From: CAWBAT01 sp963810905
Lineage (GTDB): Bacteria > Acidobacteriota > Terriglobia > Versatilivoradales > Versatilivoraceae
NCBI GenBank assembly: GCA_963810905.1
Contig: CAWEPG010000021.1
Coordinates: forward strand, 1-64,000
Reading direction: 5' to 3'
DNA: 64,000 nt
This document shows positions 47,613 through 55,816 of the stretch, piece after piece; the first letter of the stretch is position 1; each line of letters begins with the position of its first letter. The position numbers were made by a program, and so were the translations under genes. The notes under the pieces are model-generated. The model was given only the letters and a program-made list of their open reading frames with translations, was not told the origin of the DNA and did not search any database.

Positions 47613-48242
47613 AGTGTACGGTCAATCGATTCGTATCAAAGTGTACTTATTTTACGGCAATGCCTCGGGCCCCTTCAAGCGGATTAGCTAGATCATCAAA
47701 GTGTGCTTCCGCAGATTAAAGTTGGTGAGTTGTCCTCTTCTCTTTCTAAGGAAAGCACTAGTACCCGATTTAGAACCAACCAGGAATTCGTGATTCCAAA
47801 TTCACCCGTAACATGGTGTTAACTAAATTTGTAAACGAATTTTACCAACAATTGCTGACGGAAGCACCGGCACGGATCCGCATCACCTTCTGTGGCTTAG
47901 ACAAGAGATGCCTCCATCTTGAATAAATTCAAGGGGTAAGAATCACCAGAGGGAGGTGGTTTTCAAAGTCTCCCATATAAGTGTGGAGGATGGCGCTACA
48001 GCCGCATGTTCTTGAAGTTAAGATTCTGTTAACTTACTTGATGAGAACCAAGCAAGAATATAACTAGTGGCGAGTTCGGCAGCACAGATCAACTTTACGT
48101 CATCGCCTGGCTTGACCAACATGCAATCTGGAAATAACCGGTGCGACGTTGAGAAAAAAGAGCATCATGAGAATGCGATAGTCACTATAATCGGATACTA
48201 ACGGATCCAAAATAAAGTCGATCCTGCTAAAATATCAATTCG
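47613..48242. other. 630-base gap, no gene found
   Basis: Between the divergent REC-HATPase gene and the secreted phosphoesterase gene. No credible frame, tRNA or strong hairpin was seen. The - strand promoter of the REC-HATPase gene and the + strand promoter of the phosphoesterase should lie here. Confidence 0.35.
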
Positions 48243-51074
48243 ATGAAATTTTGGCGAGGGACTGCGTCTGATGATATGAATTCTAAGATAAAACACTTTG
48301 TCCTCTACTCTGTTTGTCTCATCGTATTTTTTGCCTCTTCGGCAAATTCGCAAGACTCAGGGTATCCAGTGCAGTTACCTTCAGGGAAGGTTCTGTTGGG
48401 GCCCCCAGCCGGCGTCTTTATTTCGGATCTTAACGCATTTCCAATCAACTCGACGATTAGCCCTGACGGACGGTACGTGGCTTTCTTGAATAACGGCTAT
48501 GGCCACGCGGCCTCAGGATTTCGCAAATCCGTAGCCATATATGATCGAGTAACTGGCCACGTTGCTGACTTCACAGACCCAGGTACCGGGCTTCTTTTCG
48601 ATGGTCCTGCGGACATCACGACTCCCTTCTACGGAATAGCCTTTAGCTCAACTGGACAAAGGCTGTATGTGTCCGTCGCCTCGACGAAGGACGACGAGAC
48701 GCTGGGGAATCGCACCCAGAATGGCATCCGAATTTACAACGTTCGAGAGCGGGCACTTGACCCAGCGGGCGTGATTCAAATCACTCCCTCCGATGTGCCT
48801 CTGCCCACAGGTCTCAAGCTTAACAATCCAGCTCCTACTCCATCCGGCATTTGTGTCCGGCCGGATCCTGAAAATCCTGGTGAGGACTTGGTTTATGCTG
48901 CCTTGACTTTAAGTGATGCGGCTGTGGAGTTGAGTACGAAAACGGGAAGGGTGCGTCGCCGCTTCAATCTGCACACCCGTTCCGATCGCCCTGCTCTGCC
49001 GTCGGAATATCCTTACGCAACCGCAGTTACCCAGGACGGCAAGACTCTTTATGTGAGTCTCTATAATGGATCGGCAATAGCGGTGGTGGACCTGATCACA
49101 GGCCAGGTGATTTCCTTGCCCGTCGGAAATCAGCAAAAAGGGCCCTCTTCGCCCAGCAGCCATCCCAGCCACTTGGCCGTGCACCCTTCTGGCAGAACCG
49201 TCTATGTTGCCGTGGAAAATAGCGACCTGGTCTGCATCATCGACAATAACCCAGCTTCTCCTACTTACCGCACCGTGGTCGGGAACCTGGATATCCGGCC
49301 TCAAGAAATGCGCCGATTGAAGCTCTTAGGAGCGGGGCCCAACCACTTGAGCTTTACTCCGGATGGCAAGACGCTCTTTGTGTCAATGGGATTGCTCAAT
49401 GCAATCGCTGTGGTTGACGTGAATTGGGACAGTCCTTCTGTTGTTGACCCCGTGGTGAAAGGCTATCTGCCAACGCTTTGGTATCCCCACACCACGGAAG
49501 TGAGCCGCGACGGAAAAACGCTTTACATGACTAGTGGTAAAGGCAAAGGGACGGGACCCAATCGGCCGAATCGTCCTTTCCCAGTGGGTCAGCGACCCGG
49601 CGCCTACGGGCCGACTTTGCTGAAGGGATCGCTGCACCAGATTAGCCTCACCGAAATCCAAAACAACCTCGACGCTTTCAGTCAATCCGTGAAAAGCAAC
49701 AATCAAATTGATGAGGCGTCTCTAAGAGCAGCCCAGAAGGCCATTGATTTTAATCCAATCCGGCATGTGATCTACGTCATTAAGGAAAACCGGACTTATG
49801 ACCAGCTCTTTGGCGATCTGAAAGGCACAAATTCCGACGAGACTTGCTTGTATTTTGGAGAATCGTTTACTCCCAATCATCACAAACTGGCGCGCGAATT
49901 CGGTATCCTGGATAATTTTTTTGATAGCGCCGAAGTCAGCTTCAACGGTCATACCTGGACCACAGCAGGAATTAACAGCGGCTGGAATGAACAACAGTGG
50001 CAAATTAACTATTCGACCAAGAACTTCACCTATGACTCGGAGGGCCGAAACAATGACTCTCTGCCGATCCTGCATAACCAGGCTGACGTGGACTCGCCTC
50101 AGGGAGGTTATATCTGGGACACGGTGACGGCTGCGGGGAAAACTATCGGCATCTACGGGGAGTATTGCGAAAACCCGCCGCAACCCTTGAAATGGCTCGA
50201 AAAAGGCGATCCACTCCCCTCATACCTGGTACGTCCAGGTATTGGAAAAGACAGCCCGTTTCCCTGGCGTGTGCCACTGTTTGCCGAGCTCGATCCCAAC
50301 GGAATTGTGAAGGGTGGCACTATTCCGACCAAGGGGGTGTTTCAGGGTTCTTTTCAACCTCTCTATCCCGATTTTGACCTCCTCTTTCCTGACGTACTGC
50401 GCTTCATGATTTGGAAGCGAGACTTTGACCGCATCGCCAAAAGACAAAAGCAGACGGGTGAAGATACGCTACCATCCATGAGCATTGTTCGTTTTGGCAA
50501 CGACCATACTCGCGGAGTCGCTCCCGGGGGCCCCACTCCGGATGCCAGCGTGGCGGATAACGACCTGGCATTGGGTTGGCTGACGGAGACCATTTCCAGT
50601 AACCCCTATTACTGGAGCAACACTGCTATTATCGTTTTGGAAGACGACGCCCAGTCCGGATGCGACCACGTGGATTCCCACCGGAGCATCGCTTTGTTTA
50701 TTAGCAAATACAGCAAAGGTTCTCAGCAGATCCAAAATGTGGATTCGCGCTTCTTAACCACCGCGAGCGCCGTGCGCACAATTGAGGCGTTACTCGGGCT
50801 TTCTTCCAGCAACGTAATGACTGCTACCGCTCCGTTGCTTTTCTCAGAACTGCAGAAAGACCCCTCTCTCTGGCACGGACCGTACAAGGCAGATGCTACT
50901 AACCTTGAAAATGGTCTCATTTTTCAGGAAGCCACTGGCAAGATTCGCCAAAATCCCGGTTTGCAGGAATTGGCTGCTTTGACGGCTTCACTCGATATGG
51001 AGGAGGCCGATCAGGCCGACGCTGAAAAGCTGAACTACGTCCTGGAACAATGGGTGCGCTTGCAGGGGCGCTGA
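48243..51074 (+). CDS. Exported beta-propeller phosphoesterase
   Basis: A 943-residue protein with a signal peptide (VLYSVCLIVFFASSANSQD) and two parts. Residues about 50-480 form a YncE/lactonase-like propeller (TISPDGRYVAFLNNGYG, AVTQDGKTLYVSLYNGSAIA, HLAVHPSGRTVYVAVENSD). Residues about 500-900 are a phosphoesterase of the acid-phosphatase/phospholipase-C-like family: HVIYVIKENRTYDQLFGDL, LDNFFDSAEVSFNGHTWTTAG, NDHTRGVAPGG, IIVLEDDAQSGCDHVDSHRS; the Asn, Asp and His residues of these motifs bind the metal in the family. The combination is common in secreted phosphatases of soil bacteria. ATG 48276 is an alternative start. Substrate (phosphate ester or phospholipid) cannot be told from sequence. 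Confidence 0.85.
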   Translation: MKFWRGTASDDMNSKIKHFVLYSVCLIVFFASSANSQDSGYPVQLPSGKVLLGPPAGVFISDLNAFPINSTISPDGRYVAFLNNGYGHAASGFRKSVAIYDRVTGHVADFTDPGTGLLFDGPADITTPFYGIAFSSTGQRLYVSVASTKDDETLGNRTQNGIRIYNVRERALDPAGVIQITPSDVPLPTGLKLNNPAPTPSGICVRPDPENPGEDLVYAALTLSDAAVELSTKTGRVRRRFNLHTRSDRPALPSEYPYATAVTQDGKTLYVSLYNGSAIAVVDLITGQVISLPVGNQQKGPSSPSSHPSHLAVHPSGRTVYVAVENSDLVCIIDNNPASPTYRTVVGNLDIRPQEMRRLKLLGAGPNHLSFTPDGKTLFVSMGLLNAIAVVDVNWDSPSVVDPVVKGYLPTLWYPHTTEVSRDGKTLYMTSGKGKGTGPNRPNRPFPVGQRPGAYGPTLLKGSLHQISLTEIQNNLDAFSQSVKSNNQIDEASLRAAQKAIDFNPIRHVIYVIKENRTYDQLFGDLKGTNSDETCLYFGESFTPNHHKLAREFGILDNFFDSAEVSFNGHTWTTAGINSGWNEQQWQINYSTKNFTYDSEGRNNDSLPILHNQADVDSPQGGYIWDTVTAAGKTIGIYGEYCENPPQPLKWLEKGDPLPSYLVRPGIGKDSPFPWRVPLFAELDPNGIVKGGTIPTKGVFQGSFQPLYPDFDLLFPDVLRFMIWKRDFDRIAKRQKQTGEDTLPSMSIVRFGNDHTRGVAPGGPTPDASVADNDLALGWLTETISSNPYYWSNTAIIVLEDDAQSGCDHVDSHRSIALFISKYSKGSQQIQNVDSRFLTTASAVRTIEALLGLSSSNVMTATAPLLFSELQKDPSLWHGPYKADATNLENGLIFQEATGKIRQNPGLQELAALTASLDMEEADQADAEKLNYVLEQWVRLQGR

Positions 51075-51413
51075 GATGTTGCAGCCCAAGATTTTAGCTG
51101 AAGAGCTGACTTCGGAATTTGGACGTTACGAAACTAGAGGAGGCACCTCACATTGCCGCACAGCCACATCCCATTCCCCTATGCGGCGATGCGCGAATAA
51201 GTTGACGTATCAAAAGTCTCGTTTCGCGAGTTGCGAGCGCCCAAAGGTGAATGAAATGCAATGACGTTATAACGTTCTGTTGCTCTGTGCTAGCGAAGAA
51301 AAAAGAACAAGGTTACAATGATGCGCTTAAAATTCTTTTGCAGTTTACGGACAGTTCGGAAGAATCCCTTGGGCGAGACCAGCTTGAAAGTTGATGGGAT
51401 CAGCAGGGATCCA
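51075..51413. other. 340-base gap between convergent genes
   Basis: Short + strand frames (51076-51264, 51318-51605) show no ribosome-binding site or family features; the second is the shadow of the protease gene on the opposite strand. No terminator hairpin with a T run was identified. Confidence 0.35.
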
Positions 51414-52328
51414 CTACTCCTTAATTCGTGGAGCTTTCTCAAACCGAGGATTGAAAGCGACGAATTTCTGCACATTGTTAAAATAGATGGTTTGGAAGAA
51501 ACTTGTCGGCAGGAGACCATTCTCTATACGGGACCTCGAAAATTTACTTTCTGGGGCAAGCTGAACACGAAGGTTTCGAAGTGTGGTGTCTCCTATTTTG
51601 AATGATCGAAATGTGCCATGGCCCACAAAGCCACGTCCCAAGACCGTCTGCAAAGGCTCTAGATCGCTGACGGAGTTCATGTCGAATCCCAATCCCTCAA
51701 ATTCACTTCCAAACAAGACGATACCTCTAGCTCCAGAGTCCAGGGAGAAAAGAGAAGGGCGGCTTTCATGAGACTGCGGGGGGATTAATACTAAGTTACG
51801 TTGGGCAGAATCTAGGAGGGCGTACACTCCTCCAGATAAGCGCCGAGCATATTCCTCATTCTCTTCGAAGGTAATGGTTTGCGATTGATAGTCCAAAATA
51901 AAATTGAACTTGGTGAGAAAATCCTGTCCCAAGATCCCAATGACTTGCATACCTTGAATTGTTGGCCCGGCATGCGCCAGAACATCCAGATATTCAACAT
52001 GCTGGGAGCCAAGCTTAAAATCTTCTATGCGGTAACACGGTACGACTACTGACCCCGTGGCAGTCAGTAACTGGTACCGCCGAGCTTCTCTACCGCCGAA
52101 TTTGGTTATCAGCGATGGATCGATAAAGGTATGGGCAGATCCCGTATCCAAAACAAGGTCATAAGGACCCGAACCATTGATGGTTACAGGAACAACGATC
52201 CAATGACCTGCGACAAGATTGAAACGGACAGGTGTGACGGAAAAAGAAGAAGAAATATAGAGAAGCAGACAGGCTGAAATCAAGCCCGCGACTTTGGCGA
52301 AAAACGAAGAGGATGGCTGGGAACACAT
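51414..52328 (-). CDS. Exported retropepsin-like aspartyl protease
   Basis: A 304-residue protein. The signal peptide includes LISACLLLYISSSFSVTP. Two aspartyl protease motifs are seen: LVLDTGSAHTFID near residue 57 (D-T-G) and LFSLDSGARGIVLFG near 195 (D-S-G), each followed by a hydrophobic-Gly stretch (VIGILGQDF after the first). This is the two-lobe layout of bacterial pepsin/retropepsin-like proteases (family A2/aspartic type). Cleavage targets are unknown. It stands alone between the phosphoesterase and the second REC gene, whose leader is on the opposite strand. Confidence 0.8.
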   Translation of the reverse strand: MCSQPSSSFFAKVAGLISACLLLYISSSFSVTPVRFNLVAGHWIVVPVTINGSGPYDLVLDTGSAHTFIDPSLITKFGGREARRYQLLTATGSVVVPCYRIEDFKLGSQHVEYLDVLAHAGPTIQGMQVIGILGQDFLTKFNFILDYQSQTITFEENEEYARRLSGGVYALLDSAQRNLVLIPPQSHESRPSLFSLDSGARGIVLFGSEFEGLGFDMNSVSDLEPLQTVLGRGFVGHGTFRSFKIGDTTLRNLRVQLAPESKFSRSRIENGLLPTSFFQTIYFNNVQKFVAFNPRFEKAPRIKE

Positions 52329-52520
52329 CCTAAACTCACCCCATCTGGAGCCCTTAACTAGCTCACCTTCTGTTTCGATATGATGATAGGGAATCTTTAA
52401 GCGACATGCAGTAAAAAATTAATAAATAATTAACTCATCGTTCATAGGATAATCACGGGTCAGATTTCCTCCCATAGACTGAAAGAAAATTCTGAGTTGC
52501 TCTCTGCTTTCCGTAATGAT

Positions 52521-52574
52521 TTAACACGCTCTTCATCTCTCGAAAACGTCCCTTTCATGTAGATTGATTATACT
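52521..52574 (+). promoter_or_regulatory. Conserved upstream element of REC gene 2
   Basis: Gap-free match of 54 bases to 45989-46042: TTAACAC, CTTCAT, GAAAA, CCTTTCAT and ATTATACT are shared in the same order and spacing. It lies 145 bases before the start codon at 52720, in the 390-base gap between the protease and REC gene 2. Confidence 0.55.
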
Positions 52575-52719
52575 CGCCTTCTTTACGGGAAATCGTGGGC
52601 TCTTGGGTCATGCATCCAATCAAGCTACTCGAAATCCCGGGATTAAAATCAAGCTGAAACGGAACAATCGAGATTGTCACGTTTATCGTAATGAGGCTGA
52701 AAAAAGAAAGGATGGAGCC

Positions 52720-53191
52720 ATGTTAAGTGCGGAAAATATGCAAATCAGATCCAAAACGAAAGTGATCAGCAAGGAAATGCCTCGCATGAACATCCTGGTT
52801 GTTGGCCAAGAAGATCATCACCGGTTGCTGCTCGCGACTTTGCTCGTTGAAGAAGGCCACTCCGTCTTGTCGTGTAGTTCTGACGATGAGGCGTTGAAAT
52901 TGGATTCAAGAAGGGAGCATTAATTTCATCATTATCGATCATTTTGCCCCTGAGTTGGATGGATTGGGTTTATTGGAAAAAATCAAACAACGGACAACTA
53001 GAGTACCCGTACTCATTATTTCTGCGCAGTACGACGTAGAGCCTTACATCAGGGCCATGAATCTGGGAGCCCTGGATTATTTTGGCAAGCCCATAGACTA
53101 TTCCGACATTCAAAGAATAGTGAATGCACACCATAGTCCCTACTCCCAGACAAAGCGCAAATACAATGTAGTCCTAGACGAGGAGTATTGA
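52720..53191 (+). CDS. Stand-alone receiver (REC) domain protein 2, one frameshift
   Basis: A 156-residue paralogue of the REC protein at 46108. Start ATG 52720 after GGATGGAG. Motifs: MNILVVGQEDHHRLLLATL (acidic pair altered to Gly-Gln, then Glu-Asp), the phosphoacceptor Asp in NFIIIDHFAPELDGLGLL, Ser in LIISAQYDVEPY and Lys in YFGKPIDYSDI. Frame 1 ends at TAA 52923 just after ALKLDSRREH; an extra T near 52900 (AAA-T-TGG) switches frame and restores WIQEGSINFIIIDHF. The two REC genes share the upstream 54-base element and the same type of interruption at different sites. Function: probably a phosphorylatable contact protein in the same pathway. Confidence 0.82.
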
Positions 53192-53368
53192 CAGGCAATC
53201 TCTGGGAAATCATCCCTATCTGACCCAATGTCTTGAAACCATAGGTTATTGGATCGAGAAATGCTGATGCCTTATTCTGCCATCTAAGTGGGCTCTCCAG
53301 ACCGTGAAGATGCCATGGACCAAAGACGTTCTTGACAAGCCTATGTCCTGCCTTTATCCTAAAAGGGT

Positions 53369-53710
53369 ATGCGGAATAAGATTAGCCATTCAGTTTCAAC
53401 TCTTCGGCAATGGAGTTTGAGAACGTTTGTCTGTCTTTTCGCATGTGCTGTTTTTGGATTTGCAGTTCATGCGAAGTTAAGCCAATACCAGTCCAAAAAG
53501 GGTCCGCACACCTACTCTTCAACAAAATCGAACAAGCCGAGTGTTGATCGCCACCAGGAATCCGGGCCAATTGAATATAGACAGCCCGTTGAAGATCGCT
53601 GGGACGATTCATCCGTCAGAATTTCACTTATCAATAGGTATTTTTTCCCTATTAAGCTGAATCCGGAATTTAACCCCTACCTATTTCGGTCTCCCCCGTC
53701 CTCTATCTAA
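53369..53710 (+). CDS. Small exported or membrane-anchored protein, unknown
   Basis: A 113-residue frame from ATG 53369, preceded by AAAAGGG at a spacing of 1-2. It has one hydrophobic segment (TFVCLFACAVFGFAVHA, about residues 19-35) that could be a signal peptide or anchor, followed by a polar, Ser/Lys/Pro-rich tail ending RSPPSSI. No family is recognised. It lies between REC gene 2 and the RraA-like gene. The evidence is the ribosome-binding site and segment only. Confidence 0.45.
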   Translation: MRNKISHSVSTLRQWSLRTFVCLFACAVFGFAVHAKLSQYQSKKGPHTYSSTKSNKPSVDRHQESGPIEYRQPVEDRWDDSSVRISLINRYFFPIKLNPEFNPYLFRSPPSSI

Positions 53711-53822
53711 GATTCATCTTTAAACTTTATCCCTTAAGCCAACTCTCAGGGATCGATCTCTAGCACGGAATATCCGTCGCATAGTTATCTTAATCAAGTC
53801 CAGATCATATTCATGTGGAGAG

Positions 53823-54522
53823 ATGCGAATGAACGAGCTCTTAAATGCTGAGCAATTGGGGGCACTTCGTCAATTCGATACTTGTGCCCTATGCAATGCC
53901 ATTGAGACTTTTCAGATCAGGCTAAACAATGAAGGCTTCACAAACTCAACGATCCGTTGTCTTGTGGGTCCGCACCCGCCAATGGTGGGGTATGCGGTAA
54001 CAGCTAAGATTCGGTGCTCCAGTCCCCCTTCTCCGGGGCATCCCTACGTTGATCGGGGGGATTGGTGGAAATATGTTCAAACGATCCCTACTCCAAGGGT
54101 GGCCGTCATTGAGGACGTGGACGTCCAGCCGGGGCTGGGATCGTACGTTGGAGAAGTGCATGCCACAATTCTGAAAGCCTTCAAGTGTGTCGGGTTCGTT
54201 ACAAATGGCGCTGTCCGCGACCTCTTTGCCCTGGAGCGAATGGGTTTCCCAATTGTTTGCTAGTCACATTGCCGTCTCCCATGCTTATGTCCATTTCGTT
54301 GAGATCGGTGGTTCGGTAGAGATCGGTGGGTTAAAGGTCTGCCCAGGGGATTTGCTGCACGGTGACCGCCACGGAATTCTTTCGATACCACAGGCGATCG
54401 CATCCGAGCTTCCCGCGGTCGCGGCCAGAATGATCAAAAACGAAAGCAAGGTGATTGAGCTGTGCTCGTCTCCTGAATTTTCTCTGGAACGGTTACATGA
54501 AGCAATAAAACGGAGGGATTAG
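53823..54522 (+). CDS. rraA: RraA-like / dimethylmenaquinone-methyltransferase-family protein, one frameshift
   Basis: A 232-residue protein of the RraA fold, which includes the RNase E inhibitor RraA and 4-hydroxy-4-methyl-2-oxoglutarate/oxaloacetate-type aldolases. Seen: LRQFDTCALCNAIE, GYAVTAKI, VAVIEDVDVQPGLGSYVGEV, VTNGAVRDLFALERMGFPI and, in the second frame, VHFVEIGGSVEIGG, PGDLLHGDRHGILSIP. The Arg-Asp of the VRD motif and the Gly-Asp loop are those expected in aldolase members, which argues for an enzyme rather than a ribonuclease regulator. Frame 1 stops at 54263; an extra G near 54255 shifts it, since FASHIAVSHAYVH is read in the next frame. Start ATG 53823 or 53829 behind GGAGAG. 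The RND operon follows 61 bases later. Confidence 0.82.
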
Positions 54523-54583
54523 TCTTAAAACCGGTTTTGTGGCTGCAAACAGCAATGAAACATAAGATTTAAAAGGAATGTAA

Positions 54584-55816
54584 ATGGTCAGAACACGTTA
54601 CTTGATACTCGCCTTAGGTTTTGTGGGTGGGTTGGGATTTACTCTCTCTTCCTGCTCTTGGGACGGGAAAAGCTCTGCAAAGGCGGCGCCCCCGAAGGTA
54701 GTGATAGTTGGCGTGGCTAGAGCGACTAAGGAAGAGATTTCACGAGAACTCGAGTTGGCGGCAGAATTCCATTCCTACCAGGAGATTGCCGTTCACGCGA
54801 AGGTCGCAGGGTTTCTGAAGGAAATTTATGTTGACGTAGGAGACCGGGTCCGAGCTGGACAACTGTTAGCACTCCTTGAAATTCCCGAACTAAACCAAGA
54901 TCTTAATCAAGCCCTGGCTGTCAAGAAGAGGAGCGAAGCCCAAGTAAACCAGGCCCGTGGCGACTTGGCGCGGGCGGAAGCTTCCTACTCCGCGGTGCAT
55001 CTAACCTATACGCGCCTGGCGTCAGTGATTAAGTTGCGCCCAAACTTGCTGGCCCAACAGGAAATCGATGACGCTTTATCTCACGATCTTTCTGCCGAGG
55101 CCCAGATCTCAGCTGCCAAGGCAGCCCTCATAGCATCCGAGGAGCAGGTGCAAGCAGCCAGAGCAGGTGAGGAAAGAGTCCGAACTCTGCTTGCTTACTC
55201 TCGAATCACGGCCCCCTTTTCAGGAGTGGTCACTAAAAGGTTTGCTGACACAGGTGCCATGATTCAGGCCGGCACAGCCTCACAAACTCAAGCAATGCCC
55301 TTGATCACACTCTCGCAGAACGATCGACTACGCTTGGTGCTGCCTGTGCCGGAGTCGGTTGTGCCCAGAATCCATCTGGGTGGCTCCGTGAGCGTACGAG
55401 TCCCGTCGTTGGGAAAGACATTTAAGGGGATCGTGGCGCGCTTTGCAGGAAAGGTTGAGGCGTACACGCGTACCATGGAAACCGAAGTTGATGTCCCCAA
55501 TCCAGAACTTATACTCATGCCAGGAATGTATGCTTATGCGCAACTCATTCTGGACCAAAGGAATGATGCGCTGACAATCCCCATTCAGGCTCTTTCCTCA
55601 CAGGACGAGAAGCACACGGTTTTTCTGGTAAACCCCGAAAAAAAACTTGAACGGCGCGAAGTTGAGATGGGAATTGAATCGCCTACCAAGGTGGAAATAC
55701 TGAGCGGTCTGAAAGAAAACGACCTGGTGGTCATTGGAGGAAGGAGCCAACTGAAACCAGGCGACGCGGTTGAGCCTAAAATCATCGATTTATCAGACAC
55801 AAAGGGGGCGCAGTAA
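54584..55816 (+). CDS. RND efflux periplasmic adaptor (membrane fusion protein), lipoprotein
   Basis: A 410-residue HlyD/AcrA-type adaptor linking the inner-membrane RND pump to the TolC-type channel. The N-terminus is a lipoprotein signal ending in LSSC (Cys about residue 24). Domains: lipoyl/barrel-sandwich half (EFHSYQEIAVHAKVAGFLKE, DVGDRVRAGQLLALLEIPE), an alpha-hairpin (about 100-190, LNQDLNQALAVKKRSEAQ), a beta-barrel half (YSRITAPFSGVVTKRFADTG) and membrane-proximal domain to the C-terminus (EKKLERREVEMGIESPTK, LKENDLVVIGGRSQLKPGDA). AAGGAAT precedes ATG 54584. The stop overlaps the pump start (TAATG at 55814-55818), so the three genes are translated as one operon. Substrate unknown. 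Confidence 0.93.
   Translation: MVRTRYLILALGFVGGLGFTLSSCSWDGKSSAKAAPPKVVIVGVARATKEEISRELELAAEFHSYQEIAVHAKVAGFLKEIYVDVGDRVRAGQLLALLEIPELNQDLNQALAVKKRSEAQVNQARGDLARAEASYSAVHLTYTRLASVIKLRPNLLAQQEIDDALSHDLSAEAQISAAKAALIASEEQVQAARAGEERVRTLLAYSRITAPFSGVVTKRFADTGAMIQAGTASQTQAMPLITLSQNDRLRLVLPVPESVVPRIHLGGSVSVRVPSLGKTFKGIVARFAGKVEAYTRTMETEVDVPNPELILMPGMYAYAQLILDQRNDALTIPIQALSSQDEKHTVFLVNPEKKLERREVEMGIESPTKVEILSGLKENDLVVIGGRSQLKPGDAVEPKIIDLSDTKGAQ

Noticed and set aside
49722..50183. 153-codon - strand frame in the phosphoesterase gene
   Set aside because: Antisense to a region whose + strand motifs are well conserved.
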